The notes under the pieces were generated by a model. The model did no database searches, had not been told where the DNA came from, and worked only from the letters and a program-made list of their open reading frames with translations. Below, in pieces: positions 1-5,651 of a stretch of 13,167 bases of DNA. A program made the position numbers and the translations under genes. The stretch is from the NCBI GenBank assembly GCA_023432565.1, contig JAEYUL010000147.1:1-13167 (forward strand). Reading direction: 5' to 3'. Each line of letters begins with the position of its first letter. Position 1 is the stretch's first letter. This DNA is from Actinomycetes bacterium. Lineage in GTDB: Bacteria; Actinomycetota; Actinomycetes; Actinomycetales; Cellulomonadaceae.

Positions 1-1344
1 ACGCGCGGCACCGTCGCCGTGCCGCGCGCCCGCACCGCCGTGCCCCTCGCCGCGCCCCTCGCCGCGCCCCTCGCCGTGGGAGTCGCCCGCGGCGTCCGGG
101 TAGAGCACCTCGAGATGGGGCCGGTGCAGGTGGTAGCGCACCTGGACGTCCCACGCGCGGCGCGCCCACAGCGCCGCCCCGGTCGAGACGAGCAGCGCCG
201 AGATCGAGCCGACCCCGATCGACCAGCGCGCCCCGAACGTCTCCCCGATCCAGCCGACGATGGGCGAGCCGACGGGCGTCGCGCCCAGGAACACGATCAT
301 GTACAGCGCCATGACACGGCCGCGCATCGCGGGCTCGGTCGTCATCTGGATCGTCGCGTTCGCGGCCGTCATCATCGTCAGCGCCGCCAGCCCGACGGGG
401 ATGCAGGCCACCGCGAAGGAGGCGTACGTGGGCATGAGCGCCATGAGGCCGCTCGCGACGCCGAAGGCGAACGCGGAGCCGATGACGAGCCGCACGCGCG
501 GACGTTCGCGCCGGGCCGCGAGCAGCGCACCCGTGAGCGAGCCGATCGCCATGACCGAGCCGAGGATGCCGTACTCCCCCGCGCCCTTGCCGAACTCGCT
601 GCGCGCCATGAGCGCGCTGGTCAGCTGGAAGTTGAGCCCGAACGTCGAGACCACGCCGACGACGACCATGATCACGACGATGTCCGTGCGCCGCCGCACG
701 TATCTCATGCCGGCACGGATCTGACCCTTGCTGCGCGACGCCGTCGGCATCGCGTGCAGCTCGGAGCGCCGCATCAGCACGAGCGCGAGGATCGTCGCGC
801 CGAACGTGACGGCGTTGATGACGAACACCCAGCCCGTCCCGACCCAGGCGATCAGCAGGCCGGCCACACCCGGGCCGACCAGGCGCGCCGCGTTGAACGA
901 CGCGCTGTTGAGCCCGACCGCGTTGGCCAGCTTGTCGGCGGGCACGAGCTCGGCGACGAACGTCTGGCGCACGGGCCCGTCGATCGCGGACACGCAACCG
1001 AGCAGGAGCGCGAACAGGTACACCTGCCACAGCTGGGCGTCGCCCGCGAGCACCAGGGCACCGAGCCCCGCCGCGAGCACACCCTGGCCCACCTGCGTGG
1101 CGATCAGGAGCTTGCGGCGGTCCAGACGGTCGGCGAGCAGGCCCGCGTACGCCGACAGCGCGAGCACGGGCGCGAACTGCAGCGCCGTCGTGACACCGAC
1201 CGCGACGCCGGAGTCGTCGGACAGCTGCGTCAGGACCAGCCAGTCCTGGGCGACCCGCTGCATCCACGTCCCGATGTTCGCGACGAGCGCGCCGGCGAAC
1301 CAGAGTCGGTAGTTGAAGAACCGCAGGGAGTCGAAGGTGCTCAT
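1..1344 (-). CDS. MFS family efflux transporter (MFS_3/EntS-like), 3' end outside window
   Basis: This is a predicted proton-driven exporter of the cytoplasmic membrane. The ATG at 1344 gives an N-terminus starting MSTFDSLRFFNYRLWFAG, typical of the EntS-like MFS_3 family. Residues 1-400 alternate hydrophobic membrane segments with short loops. The loop between helices 2 and 3 carries the MFS motif A variant GLLADRLDRRKLL, and a later loop has MRGRVMALYM. The frame stays open to base 1 (448 codons), so the stop is not seen. After the last helix the tail is hydrophilic and contains an EGRG repeat. The ATG overlaps the stop of the upstream marR by 4 bases (ATGA), so the two are cotranscribed and probably translationally coupled. 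MarR partnership suggests drug or toxic-metabolite export, but the substrate cannot be read from sequence. Family assignment is firm. Confidence 0.9.
   Translation of the reverse strand, partial: MSTFDSLRFFNYRLWFAGALVANIGTWMQRVAQDWLVLTQLSDDSGVAVGVTTALQFAPVLALSAYAGLLADRLDRRKLLIATQVGQGVLAAGLGALVLAGDAQLWQVYLFALLLGCVSAIDGPVRQTFVAELVPADKLANAVGLNSASFNAARLVGPGVAGLLIAWVGTGWVFVINAVTFGATILALVLMRRSELHAMPTASRSKGQIRAGMRYVRRRTDIVVIMVVVGVVSTFGLNFQLTSALMARSEFGKGAGEYGILGSVMAIGSLTGALLAARRERPRVRLVIGSAFAFGVASGLMALMPTYASFAVACIPVGLAALTMMTAANATIQMTTEPAMRGRVMALYMIVFLGATPVGSPIVGWIGETFGARWSIGVGSISALLVSTGAALWARRAWDVQVRYHLHRPHLEVLYPDAAGDSHGEGRGEGRGEGHGGAGARHGDGAAR
40..76 (-). repeat. 12-bp tandem repeat in the MFS exporter tail
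   Basis: On the plus strand the unit ctcgccgcgccc occurs at 46-57 and 58-69, with partial copies on each side. In the exporter frame it encodes consecutive EGRG units followed by EGHG in the cytosolic C-terminal tail. It is short and low-complexity, and probably varies between strains by slippage. Confidence 0.75.
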
Positions 1345-1766
1345 GCCTGCGCGAGCCTCCACAGCAGGTCGACGGCGTCGGCGAGGCGGGCGCGCTCGTC
1401 GGGCGCCATCGCCTCGAGCTGAGCCTCCAGCCACGCTGACCGGCGCCGGCGCGTCTCGGCGACCTCGGTCCGCCCGGTCTCGGTCAGGCTGACGACGACC
1501 ACGCGGCCGTCGGTGGGGTGCGACGCCTTCTCGACGAGACCCGACTCGGCCAGGCAGTTCACGGTGCGGGTCATCGAGGGCGGCTGGATGCGTTCCAGGT
1601 CGGCCAGCTGGCCGGGCGTGAGCGGCCCGTGCTTCTCGAGGTGGACGAGCACCGCGTACTGCGGGTCGGTCAGGTCGGCCGAGCCGCGCTCGGCGCGGAT
1701 CCGGCGCGAGGCCATGATCACCGCGCGCCGCAGCTCGGAGGCGAGAGCGTGGGTGGCGGCGGACAC
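1341..1766 (-). CDS. MarR-family winged-helix transcriptional regulator
   Basis: This is a predicted dimeric DNA-binding repressor of itself and the MFS exporter downstream. The winged helix-turn-helix region includes LTPGQLADLERIQPPSMTR as recognition helix and the wing DGRVVVVSLTETG, both hallmarks of MarR. Helical flanks at the N- and C-termini would form the dimer interface. I choose the GTG at 1766 (141 residues, beginning VSAATHALASELRR). A -10-like TATGCT lies six bases upstream, and the alternative ATG at 1784 falls inside the operator palindrome with no ribosome binding site. The 1784 start would give 147 residues. The stop overlaps the start of the exporter by 4 bases. The inducing ligand is unknown. 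Confidence 0.92.
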   Translation of the reverse strand: MSAATHALASELRRAVIMASRRIRAERGSADLTDPQYAVLVHLEKHGPLTPGQLADLERIQPPSMTRTVNCLAESGLVEKASHPTDGRVVVVSLTETGRTEVAETRRRRSAWLEAQLEAMAPDERARLADAVDLLWRLAQA

Positions 1767-1772
1767 GTCGTG

Positions 1773-1778
1773 AGCATA
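1773..1778 (-). promoter_or_regulatory. -10-like hexamer for marR-exporter operon
   Basis: Read on the minus strand this is TATGCT, which agrees with TANNNT and ends six bases before the GTG at 1766. That would place the transcript start at or next to the start codon, giving a leaderless mRNA. No convincing -35 was found, so this is an inference from spacing. Confidence 0.45.
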
Positions 1779-1780
1779 CC

Positions 1781-1799
1781 TCATTACTTACAGTAATGA
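1781..1799. promoter_or_regulatory. Palindromic operator, probable MarR binding site
   Basis: The site is TCATTACT-N3-AGTAATGA, a perfect 8-base inverted repeat with a 3-base centre. It is strikingly AT-rich against the very GC-rich surroundings. It lies immediately upstream of the -10-like element of marR, where bound repressor would block RNA polymerase. MarR proteins usually bind AT-rich palindromes of about this size next to their own gene. Binding by this particular MarR is inferred. Confidence 0.75.
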
Positions 1800-1835
1800 T
1801 CCTTGCGAAGAACCTGTGCTCGCCCAGGGACGACG

Positions 1836-1869
1836 GACGCCGCCCGCCCCGGTCGGGACGAGCGGCGTC
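1836..1869 (-). terminator. Hairpin after UDP-glucose dehydrogenase gene
   Basis: GACGCCGC at 1836-1843 pairs with GCGGCGTC at 1862-1869, an 8-base perfect stem around an 18-base loop that is itself GC-rich. It lies 17 bases past the stop codon of the minus-strand gene. There is no T-run, as is usual for actinobacterial terminators. It could terminate ugd transcription before it enters the marR control region. Confidence 0.45.
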
Positions 1870-1885
1870 GTTGGCGCGAAGAAGG

Positions 1886-3208
1886 TCAGGGACGACCCAG
1901 CGCGCGGTACGTCCAGCCGGCGGCACGCCACCGTGCGGGGTCCAGCGCGTTGCGGCCGTCGAGCATGTGCTTGCCCGCCACGACCTCCGCCAGCTTCTCC
2001 GGGTCCAGGTCGCGGTACTCGGACCACTCCGTGCCCAGCAGCACCACGTCCGCGTCCCGGACCGCCTCCAGCACGTCCGCGGCGTAGTGCAGGTTCGGCC
2101 GCGCACGCCGCGCGTTCTCGATGCCCTGCGGGTCCGTGACGACGACGTGCGCACCGTTCTTCTCGAGCGCGTGCGCCACCGCCAGCGCCGGCGAGTCACG
2201 GATGTCGTCGGAGTTCGGCTTGAACGTCGCGCCCAGCACCGCGATCCGCTTGTCCACGAGGGTGCCCTCGCACACCTCACGCGCCAGCTCGACCATGCGC
2301 TCACGACGCCGCCCGTTGATCGAGTCGACCTCGCGCAGGAACGTCAGCGCCTGGTCCACGCCCAGCTCGCCCGCGCGCGCCATGAAGGCCCGGATGTCCT
2401 TGGGCAGGCAGCCGCCGCCGAACCCGAGACCGGCGTTGAGGAAGCGGCGCCCGATGCGCACGTCGTAACCGATCGCGTCGGCGAGCTGCGTGACGTCGCC
2501 GCCCGTCGCCTCGCACAGCTCGGCCATCGCGTTGATGAACGAGATCTTCGTCGCGAGGAACGAGTTCGCCGCGACCTTCACCAGCTGCGCCGTCGCGTAG
2601 TCGGTCACGACCAGCGGGGTGTCGTCGGCCAGCGGCGTGGCGTACACCTCGTCCAGCAGCACCTTGGCCGCCTCACCCTCGGCCGTCACCTCGCCGTCCA
2701 CCGTCGGCAGGCCGTAGACGAACCGGTCCGGGTGCAGCGTGTCCTGCACCGCGAAGCCCTCGCGCAGGAACTCGGGGTTCCAGATCAGCGTCGCGCCCGT
2801 GGGGGCGAGCTGCTCCGCGAGCCGCTCCGCCGTCCCGACCGGGACGGTCGACTTGCCGACGACCACGTCGCCCGGCTGCAGGTGCGGGATCAGGGCGGTC
2901 ACCGACGCGTCGACGTACGACAGGTCCGCACGGAACTCGCCCTTCATCTGCGGCGTGCCCACGCACACGAAGTGCACCCGGGCACCCGCCACCGCGGCGA
3001 TGTCCGTACCGAAGGTCAGGCCGCCTGCCTCGCCGGCCTCGACCAGGAGCTCGGGCAGCCCCGGCTCGAAGAACGGGGCCCGTCCCGCGCGCAACGCGTC
3101 GATCTTCGCCTCGTCGACGTCGATACCGACGACCTCGTGACCGAGGGAGGCCATGGCCGCGGCATGCACCGCTCCCAGATACCCACAACCGATGACGCTG
3201 ATGCGCAC
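1886..3208 (-). CDS. ugd: UDP-glucose 6-dehydrogenase
   Basis: Predicted cytosolic NAD-dependent enzyme that oxidises UDP-glucose twice to UDP-glucuronate, a precursor of acidic surface polysaccharides. At 440 residues it has family length. The N-terminal Rossmann motif is VIGCGYLG (residues 5-12). NPEFLREG lies at 144-151, the central KVAANSFLATKISFINA helix begins at Lys211, and the catalytic cysteine is Cys267 in GFGGGCLPKD. The C-terminal UDP-binding Rossmann domain begins near residue 310 (VLGATFKPNSDDIRDSPA). The start is the GTG at 3208, fixed by an AGGAGAG ribosome binding site five bases upstream. It is divergent from vanZ and followed by a hairpin, so it is probably a single-gene unit. 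GDP-mannose or UDP-N-acetylmannosamine dehydrogenases are relatives, but the overall motif set fits Ugd best. Confidence 0.94.
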   Translation of the reverse strand: MRISVIGCGYLGAVHAAAMASLGHEVVGIDVDEAKIDALRAGRAPFFEPGLPELLVEAGEAGGLTFGTDIAAVAGARVHFVCVGTPQMKGEFRADLSYVDASVTALIPHLQPGDVVVGKSTVPVGTAERLAEQLAPTGATLIWNPEFLREGFAVQDTLHPDRFVYGLPTVDGEVTAEGEAAKVLLDEVYATPLADDTPLVVTDYATAQLVKVAANSFLATKISFINAMAELCEATGGDVTQLADAIGYDVRIGRRFLNAGLGFGGGCLPKDIRAFMARAGELGVDQALTFLREVDSINGRRRERMVELAREVCEGTLVDKRIAVLGATFKPNSDDIRDSPALAVAHALEKNGAHVVVTDPQGIENARRARPNLHYAADVLEAVRDADVVLLGTEWSEYRDLDPEKLAEVVAGKHMLDGRNALDPARWRAAGWTYRALGRP

Positions 3209-3213
3209 GACAA

Positions 3214-3220
3214 CTCTCCT
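3214..3220 (-). promoter_or_regulatory. Ribosome binding site of ugd
   Basis: The minus strand reads AGGAGAG, separated by five bases from GTG at 3208. It settles the GTG as the start. A weak -10-like TACCCT (3242-3247, minus) lies upstream in the 68-base divergent gap; no -35 is clear. Confidence 0.7.
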
Positions 3221-3263
3221 ACTCGACGTGACCTTCGAACGAGGGTACCGGCGCCCGCAGGCC

Positions 3264-3269
3264 TACTCT
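3264..3269 (+). promoter_or_regulatory. -10-like hexamer for vanZ-like gene
   Basis: TACTCT matches TANNNT and ends seven bases before the GTG at 3277. There is no Shine-Dalgarno sequence in this gap, so the gene is probably transcribed as a leaderless mRNA. This rests on geometry only. Confidence 0.4.
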
Positions 3270-3276
3270 CACACCC

Positions 3277-3753
3277 GTGGTCCCAGACGACGCCCGATCG
3301 GACGGCTCCCGGCACCCCGTCAGCACCGCGCGCGGGCCGCTCGTCGTCGCGCTCGTCGCGTGGGCCGGCCTCGTCGCCGCGATCACGTTGCGCCCCGCGT
3401 CGACCTTGGACGGTCAGGTCGACCTCGCCCGGCGGGTGACCGACTGGCTCCAGGCGCACGGCGTGCCCCTGACCTACGGTCTGGTCGAGGCACTCGCCAA
3501 CGTCGCGATGTTCGTGCCGCTCGGGGCGCTGCTCGTCCTGCTGACGACGCACCCGTCGGGCCTCGCACGGACCGTGCTGCGGGCCTCGGTCGTCGGCCTG
3601 GCGATCTCCACCGGCATCGAGGTCGCCCAGGCGCTGTGGCTGCCCAGCCGCGTCCCGACCGTGCGGGACGTGGTGATGAACATCCTCGGCGCCGCGACGG
3701 GCGCACTGTGTGCGCTCGTCGTCCTCGCGCGCCGCGCGCGGCTGCCTCTCTGA
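3277..3753 (+). CDS. VanZ-like family membrane protein
   Basis: A small integral membrane protein of 158 residues, normal for the family, with four predicted helices at about 21-38, 70-90, 98-118 and 133-152. It has the VanZ-family signature: NVAMFVPLG near residues 75-83, then a conserved Glu in TGIEVAQ (Glu115), then RDVVMNILGAATG with Asp131 and Asn135. VanZ of Enterococcus gives low-level teicoplanin resistance, but most members, including this one, have no established role; a link with the cell envelope is a guess. The start is GTG 3277, probably leaderless. It ends before a strong hairpin shared with the convergent permease gene. Confidence 0.88.
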   Translation: MVPDDARSDGSRHPVSTARGPLVVALVAWAGLVAAITLRPASTLDGQVDLARRVTDWLQAHGVPLTYGLVEALANVAMFVPLGALLVLLTTHPSGLARTVLRASVVGLAISTGIEVAQALWLPSRVPTVRDVVMNILGAATGALCALVVLARRARLPL

Positions 3754-3820
3754 ACCGCCGGCGCTCACCCGGCGCACCGAGCGCCGCCCGGCCCAGGGTC
3801 GTCGCGACCGCGACGCACGA

Positions 3821-3851
3821 CGGGCCGGCTCCCACGAGGGGAGCCGGCCCG
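3821..3851. terminator. Bidirectional terminator hairpin
   Basis: Bases 3821-3833 (CGGGCCGGCTCCC) pair perfectly with 3839-3851, giving a 13-base stem and a 5-base loop (ACGAG). It sits in the 115-base gap between the convergent vanZ-like gene (ends 3753) and permease gene (ends 3869). Being symmetric it can serve both strands. There is no U-tract, as is common in this group. Nothing else was seen in the gap. Confidence 0.85.
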
Positions 3852-3868
3852 CCTGCGCGCGTCGTCGG

Positions 3869-5317
3869 TCAGCCGACGAGGTTCTCGATGGGTCCGCGCA
3901 CGAAGTACAGGACGAACATGGCCGCGATCAGCCACATGAGCGGGTGGATCTTGCGACCCTTGCCCACGACGAGCTGCAGCAGGACGTACAGGATCACGCC
4001 GGCGCCGATGCCCGCCGTGATCGAGTACGCGAACGGCATGAGGACCATCGTGAGGAACGCCGGGATGGCGATCGTGTAGTCGTGCCAGTCGATGTCCAGC
4101 ACCTGCGTCACCATGAGGAACCCGACCACGACGAGCGCGGGGGCTGCCGCCTCGGACGGGATCACGGCGACCAGGGGCGCCAGGAACGTCGCCAGCAGGA
4201 ACGCGATGCCGGTGACGACCGCCGACAGACCGGTACGTGCGCCGTCGCCGACACCCGAGGCCGACTCGATGTACGACGTGTTGCTCGACACGCCCGCGGC
4301 GCCACCGGCCGCAGCGGCGATCGAGTCGACGATGAGGATCTGCTGCGTCTTCGGCGGGTTGCCGTCCTTGTCGAGCAGCCCCGCCTCGCCGCCGACGGCG
4401 ACCATCGTGCCCATCGTGTCGAAGAAGTCCGCGAGCAGCAGCGAGAACACCAGCAGCAGCACCGACAGCACGCCGATCTTGCCGAACGCACCGAGCAGCG
4501 AGAAGTGGCCGAGCAGCGAGAAGTCCGGCGTCGCCACGACGCTCGACGGCACCTCCGGGGTCGTCAGCTGCCACTTCACGTCGGCGACGGCCTCGACGAT
4601 GATCGCGACCACCGTCGTCGACACGATCGCGATGAGGATCGCGCCGCGGACCTTCTTGACCATGAGCACGATCGACAGCAGCAGGCCGAAGACGAACACG
4701 ACGACGGGCCACGTGGAGATCGAGCCGCCCACGCCGAGCTCGACGGGCACCGACGGCGGGAAGTCAGGGTTCCACGGGACGGTCACGAAGCCGGCGTTGA
4801 AGAAGCCGATGAACGCGATGAACAGACCGATGCCGACGGAGATCGCGGTCTTCAGCCAGGCCGGGACCGCCTCGAACACGGCCTTGCGGAAACCGGTGAG
4901 CACCAGCACGAAGATCAGCAGACCCTCGAGCACGACGATTCCCATCGCGTCCTGCCAGGTCATGTCCGGCAGGATCGCGATCGAGAACGCGACGACCGCG
5001 TTCAGGCCGAGGCCGGCCGCGAGCGCGAGGGGGAAGTTCGCGATCACGCCCATGAGGATCGTCAGGACACCGGCGACGAGTGCCGTCGTCGCCGCGATGG
5101 TGGCCGTGGGCGCCAGCTCGGCGCCGGTGCCATCGGTCCCGCCCAGGATGATCGGGTTCAGGACGATGATGTAGGCCATCGTGAAGAACGTGACGAGGCC
5201 GCCGCGGATCTCGGTGCCGATCGTCGAGCCACGCTCGGTGATCTTGAAGTAGCGGTCGATGGCGTTCTTGGGGGTGGGGGAGTCGGTGCGCTCCTGCGCA
5301 GCGGTGGTCGAAGCCAT
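3869..5317 (-). CDS. NCS2/AzgA-type purine (adenine/guanine/hypoxanthine) permease
   Basis: Predicted proton symporter taking up purine bases for salvage. The 482 residues include many hydrophobic segments, as in the AzgA/GhxP group. Signature blocks are TFFTMAYIIVLNP (residues 43-55), PLALAAGLGLNAVVAF (96-111), IAFIGFFNAGF (167-177), then FDTMGTMVAVGGEAGLLD and SNTSYIESASGVGDGARTG in the second half. The last two hold the conserved charged and small residues of the substrate site in this family. I choose the ATG at 5317; an in-frame TTG at 5356 adds 13 residues absent from relatives. No Shine-Dalgarno precedes 5317; a weak CACACT six bases upstream hints at a leaderless transcript. It is a single gene, convergent with vanZ. 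The exact base transported is not certain. Confidence 0.92.
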   Translation of the reverse strand: MASTTAAQERTDSPTPKNAIDRYFKITERGSTIGTEIRGGLVTFFTMAYIIVLNPIILGGTDGTGAELAPTATIAATTALVAGVLTILMGVIANFPLALAAGLGLNAVVAFSIAILPDMTWQDAMGIVVLEGLLIFVLVLTGFRKAVFEAVPAWLKTAISVGIGLFIAFIGFFNAGFVTVPWNPDFPPSVPVELGVGGSISTWPVVVFVFGLLLSIVLMVKKVRGAILIAIVSTTVVAIIVEAVADVKWQLTTPEVPSSVVATPDFSLLGHFSLLGAFGKIGVLSVLLLVFSLLLADFFDTMGTMVAVGGEAGLLDKDGNPPKTQQILIVDSIAAAAGGAAGVSSNTSYIESASGVGDGARTGLSAVVTGIAFLLATFLAPLVAVIPSEAAAPALVVVGFLMVTQVLDIDWHDYTIAIPAFLTMVLMPFAYSITAGIGAGVILYVLLQLVVGKGRKIHPLMWLIAAMFVLYFVRGPIENLVG

Positions 5318-5420
5318 GCGCGCAGTGTGGCAGAACCGCAAAGCGTCCGTGGACAAGTTGTGTCACGGGTTGGACGCCCTTTCGCAGACCGCCCGGAACG
5401 ATCACGACATACTGCGCAGC

Positions 5421-5582
5421 ACGCGAGGGATCATCCTGGCCGGCGGGTCCGGCACGCGCCTGCACCCACCACGCGCGGCGTGAGCAAGCCGCTCATCCCC
5501 TGCACGTCACGACGACGACGTCGTCGCGATCGCCCGGGACCTGTCGGCGTCCGCGCGGGGCCAGTGCCCGATCACCGACGTC
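5421..5582 (+). pseudogene. rmlA: Relic of rmlA (glucose-1-phosphate thymidylyltransferase)
   Basis: Three pieces of RmlA appear in order on the plus strand. At 5424-5468 the frame reads RGIILAGGSGTRLHP, the nucleotide-binding N-terminus that normally follows Met1. The codon at the Met position is ACG (5421-5423). A frameshift at 5469-5470 moves to TRGVSKPLIP (5471-5500). About 145 codons are then missing, and 5511-5582 reads DDDVVAIARDLSASARG and then ITDV, matching the block near residues 175-200 of RmlA. No start codon, two frame changes and a large deletion make it non-functional. A CATACT seven bases before the ACG looks like the remains of a leaderless promoter. RmlA would make dTDP-glucose, the first step to dTDP-rhamnose. 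Confidence 0.85.
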
Positions 5583-5607
5583 CGGCCCGGCCCGCTGTGG
5601 AAGGACG

Positions 5608-5636
5608 TTGTGGGCACTGCCGGATTCGTCTAGAAT
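5608..5636 (+). promoter_or_regulatory. Promoter of the DUF222-HNH gene
   Basis: TTGTGG at 5608-5613 (3 of 6 to TTGACA) is separated by 17 bases from TAGAAT at 5631-5636 (5 of 6 to TATAAT). The GTG start follows seven bases after the -10, so transcription would begin at the start codon and give a leaderless mRNA. This is the best promoter in the window. Confidence 0.65.
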
Positions 5637-5651
5637 CGAACACGTGTTCGA
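5636..5651. promoter_or_regulatory. LexA (SOS) box
   Basis: TCGAACACGTGTTCGA is a perfect 16-base palindrome and fits the actinobacterial/mycobacterial SOS box TCGAAC-N4-GTTCGA at every fixed position. It overlaps the last base of the -10 and the GTG start at 5644, so LexA bound here would block initiation. Several 13E12-family genes of Mycobacterium tuberculosis are known to be preceded by SOS boxes, which supports DNA-damage induction. Confidence 0.85.

Noticed and set aside
19..1422. Long plus-strand open frame opposite the MFS exporter
   Set aside because: It is rich in Arg, His and Asp, has no domain, and lies antisense to a clear transporter. Very high GC leaves stop codons rare in such frames.
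1796..3439. Long plus-strand open frame opposite ugd
   Set aside because: Low-complexity Arg/Val/His composition, antisense to a complete enzyme gene with all motifs and a ribosome binding site.
5318..5356. TTG start at 5356 for the purine permease
   Set aside because: It adds 13 residues not typical of the family. The ATG at 5317 gives the usual N-terminus.
5259..5483. 74-codon plus-strand open frame ending in RmlA-like residues
   Set aside because: The first part is antisense to the permease, and the RmlA-like end stops after the frameshift. It is counted as part of the rmlA pseudogene, not as a gene.
5608..5643. TTG start at 5608 for the HNH gene
   Set aside because: These bases form the -35 and -10 elements and half of the SOS box. 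The GTG at 5644 fits the transcript start.
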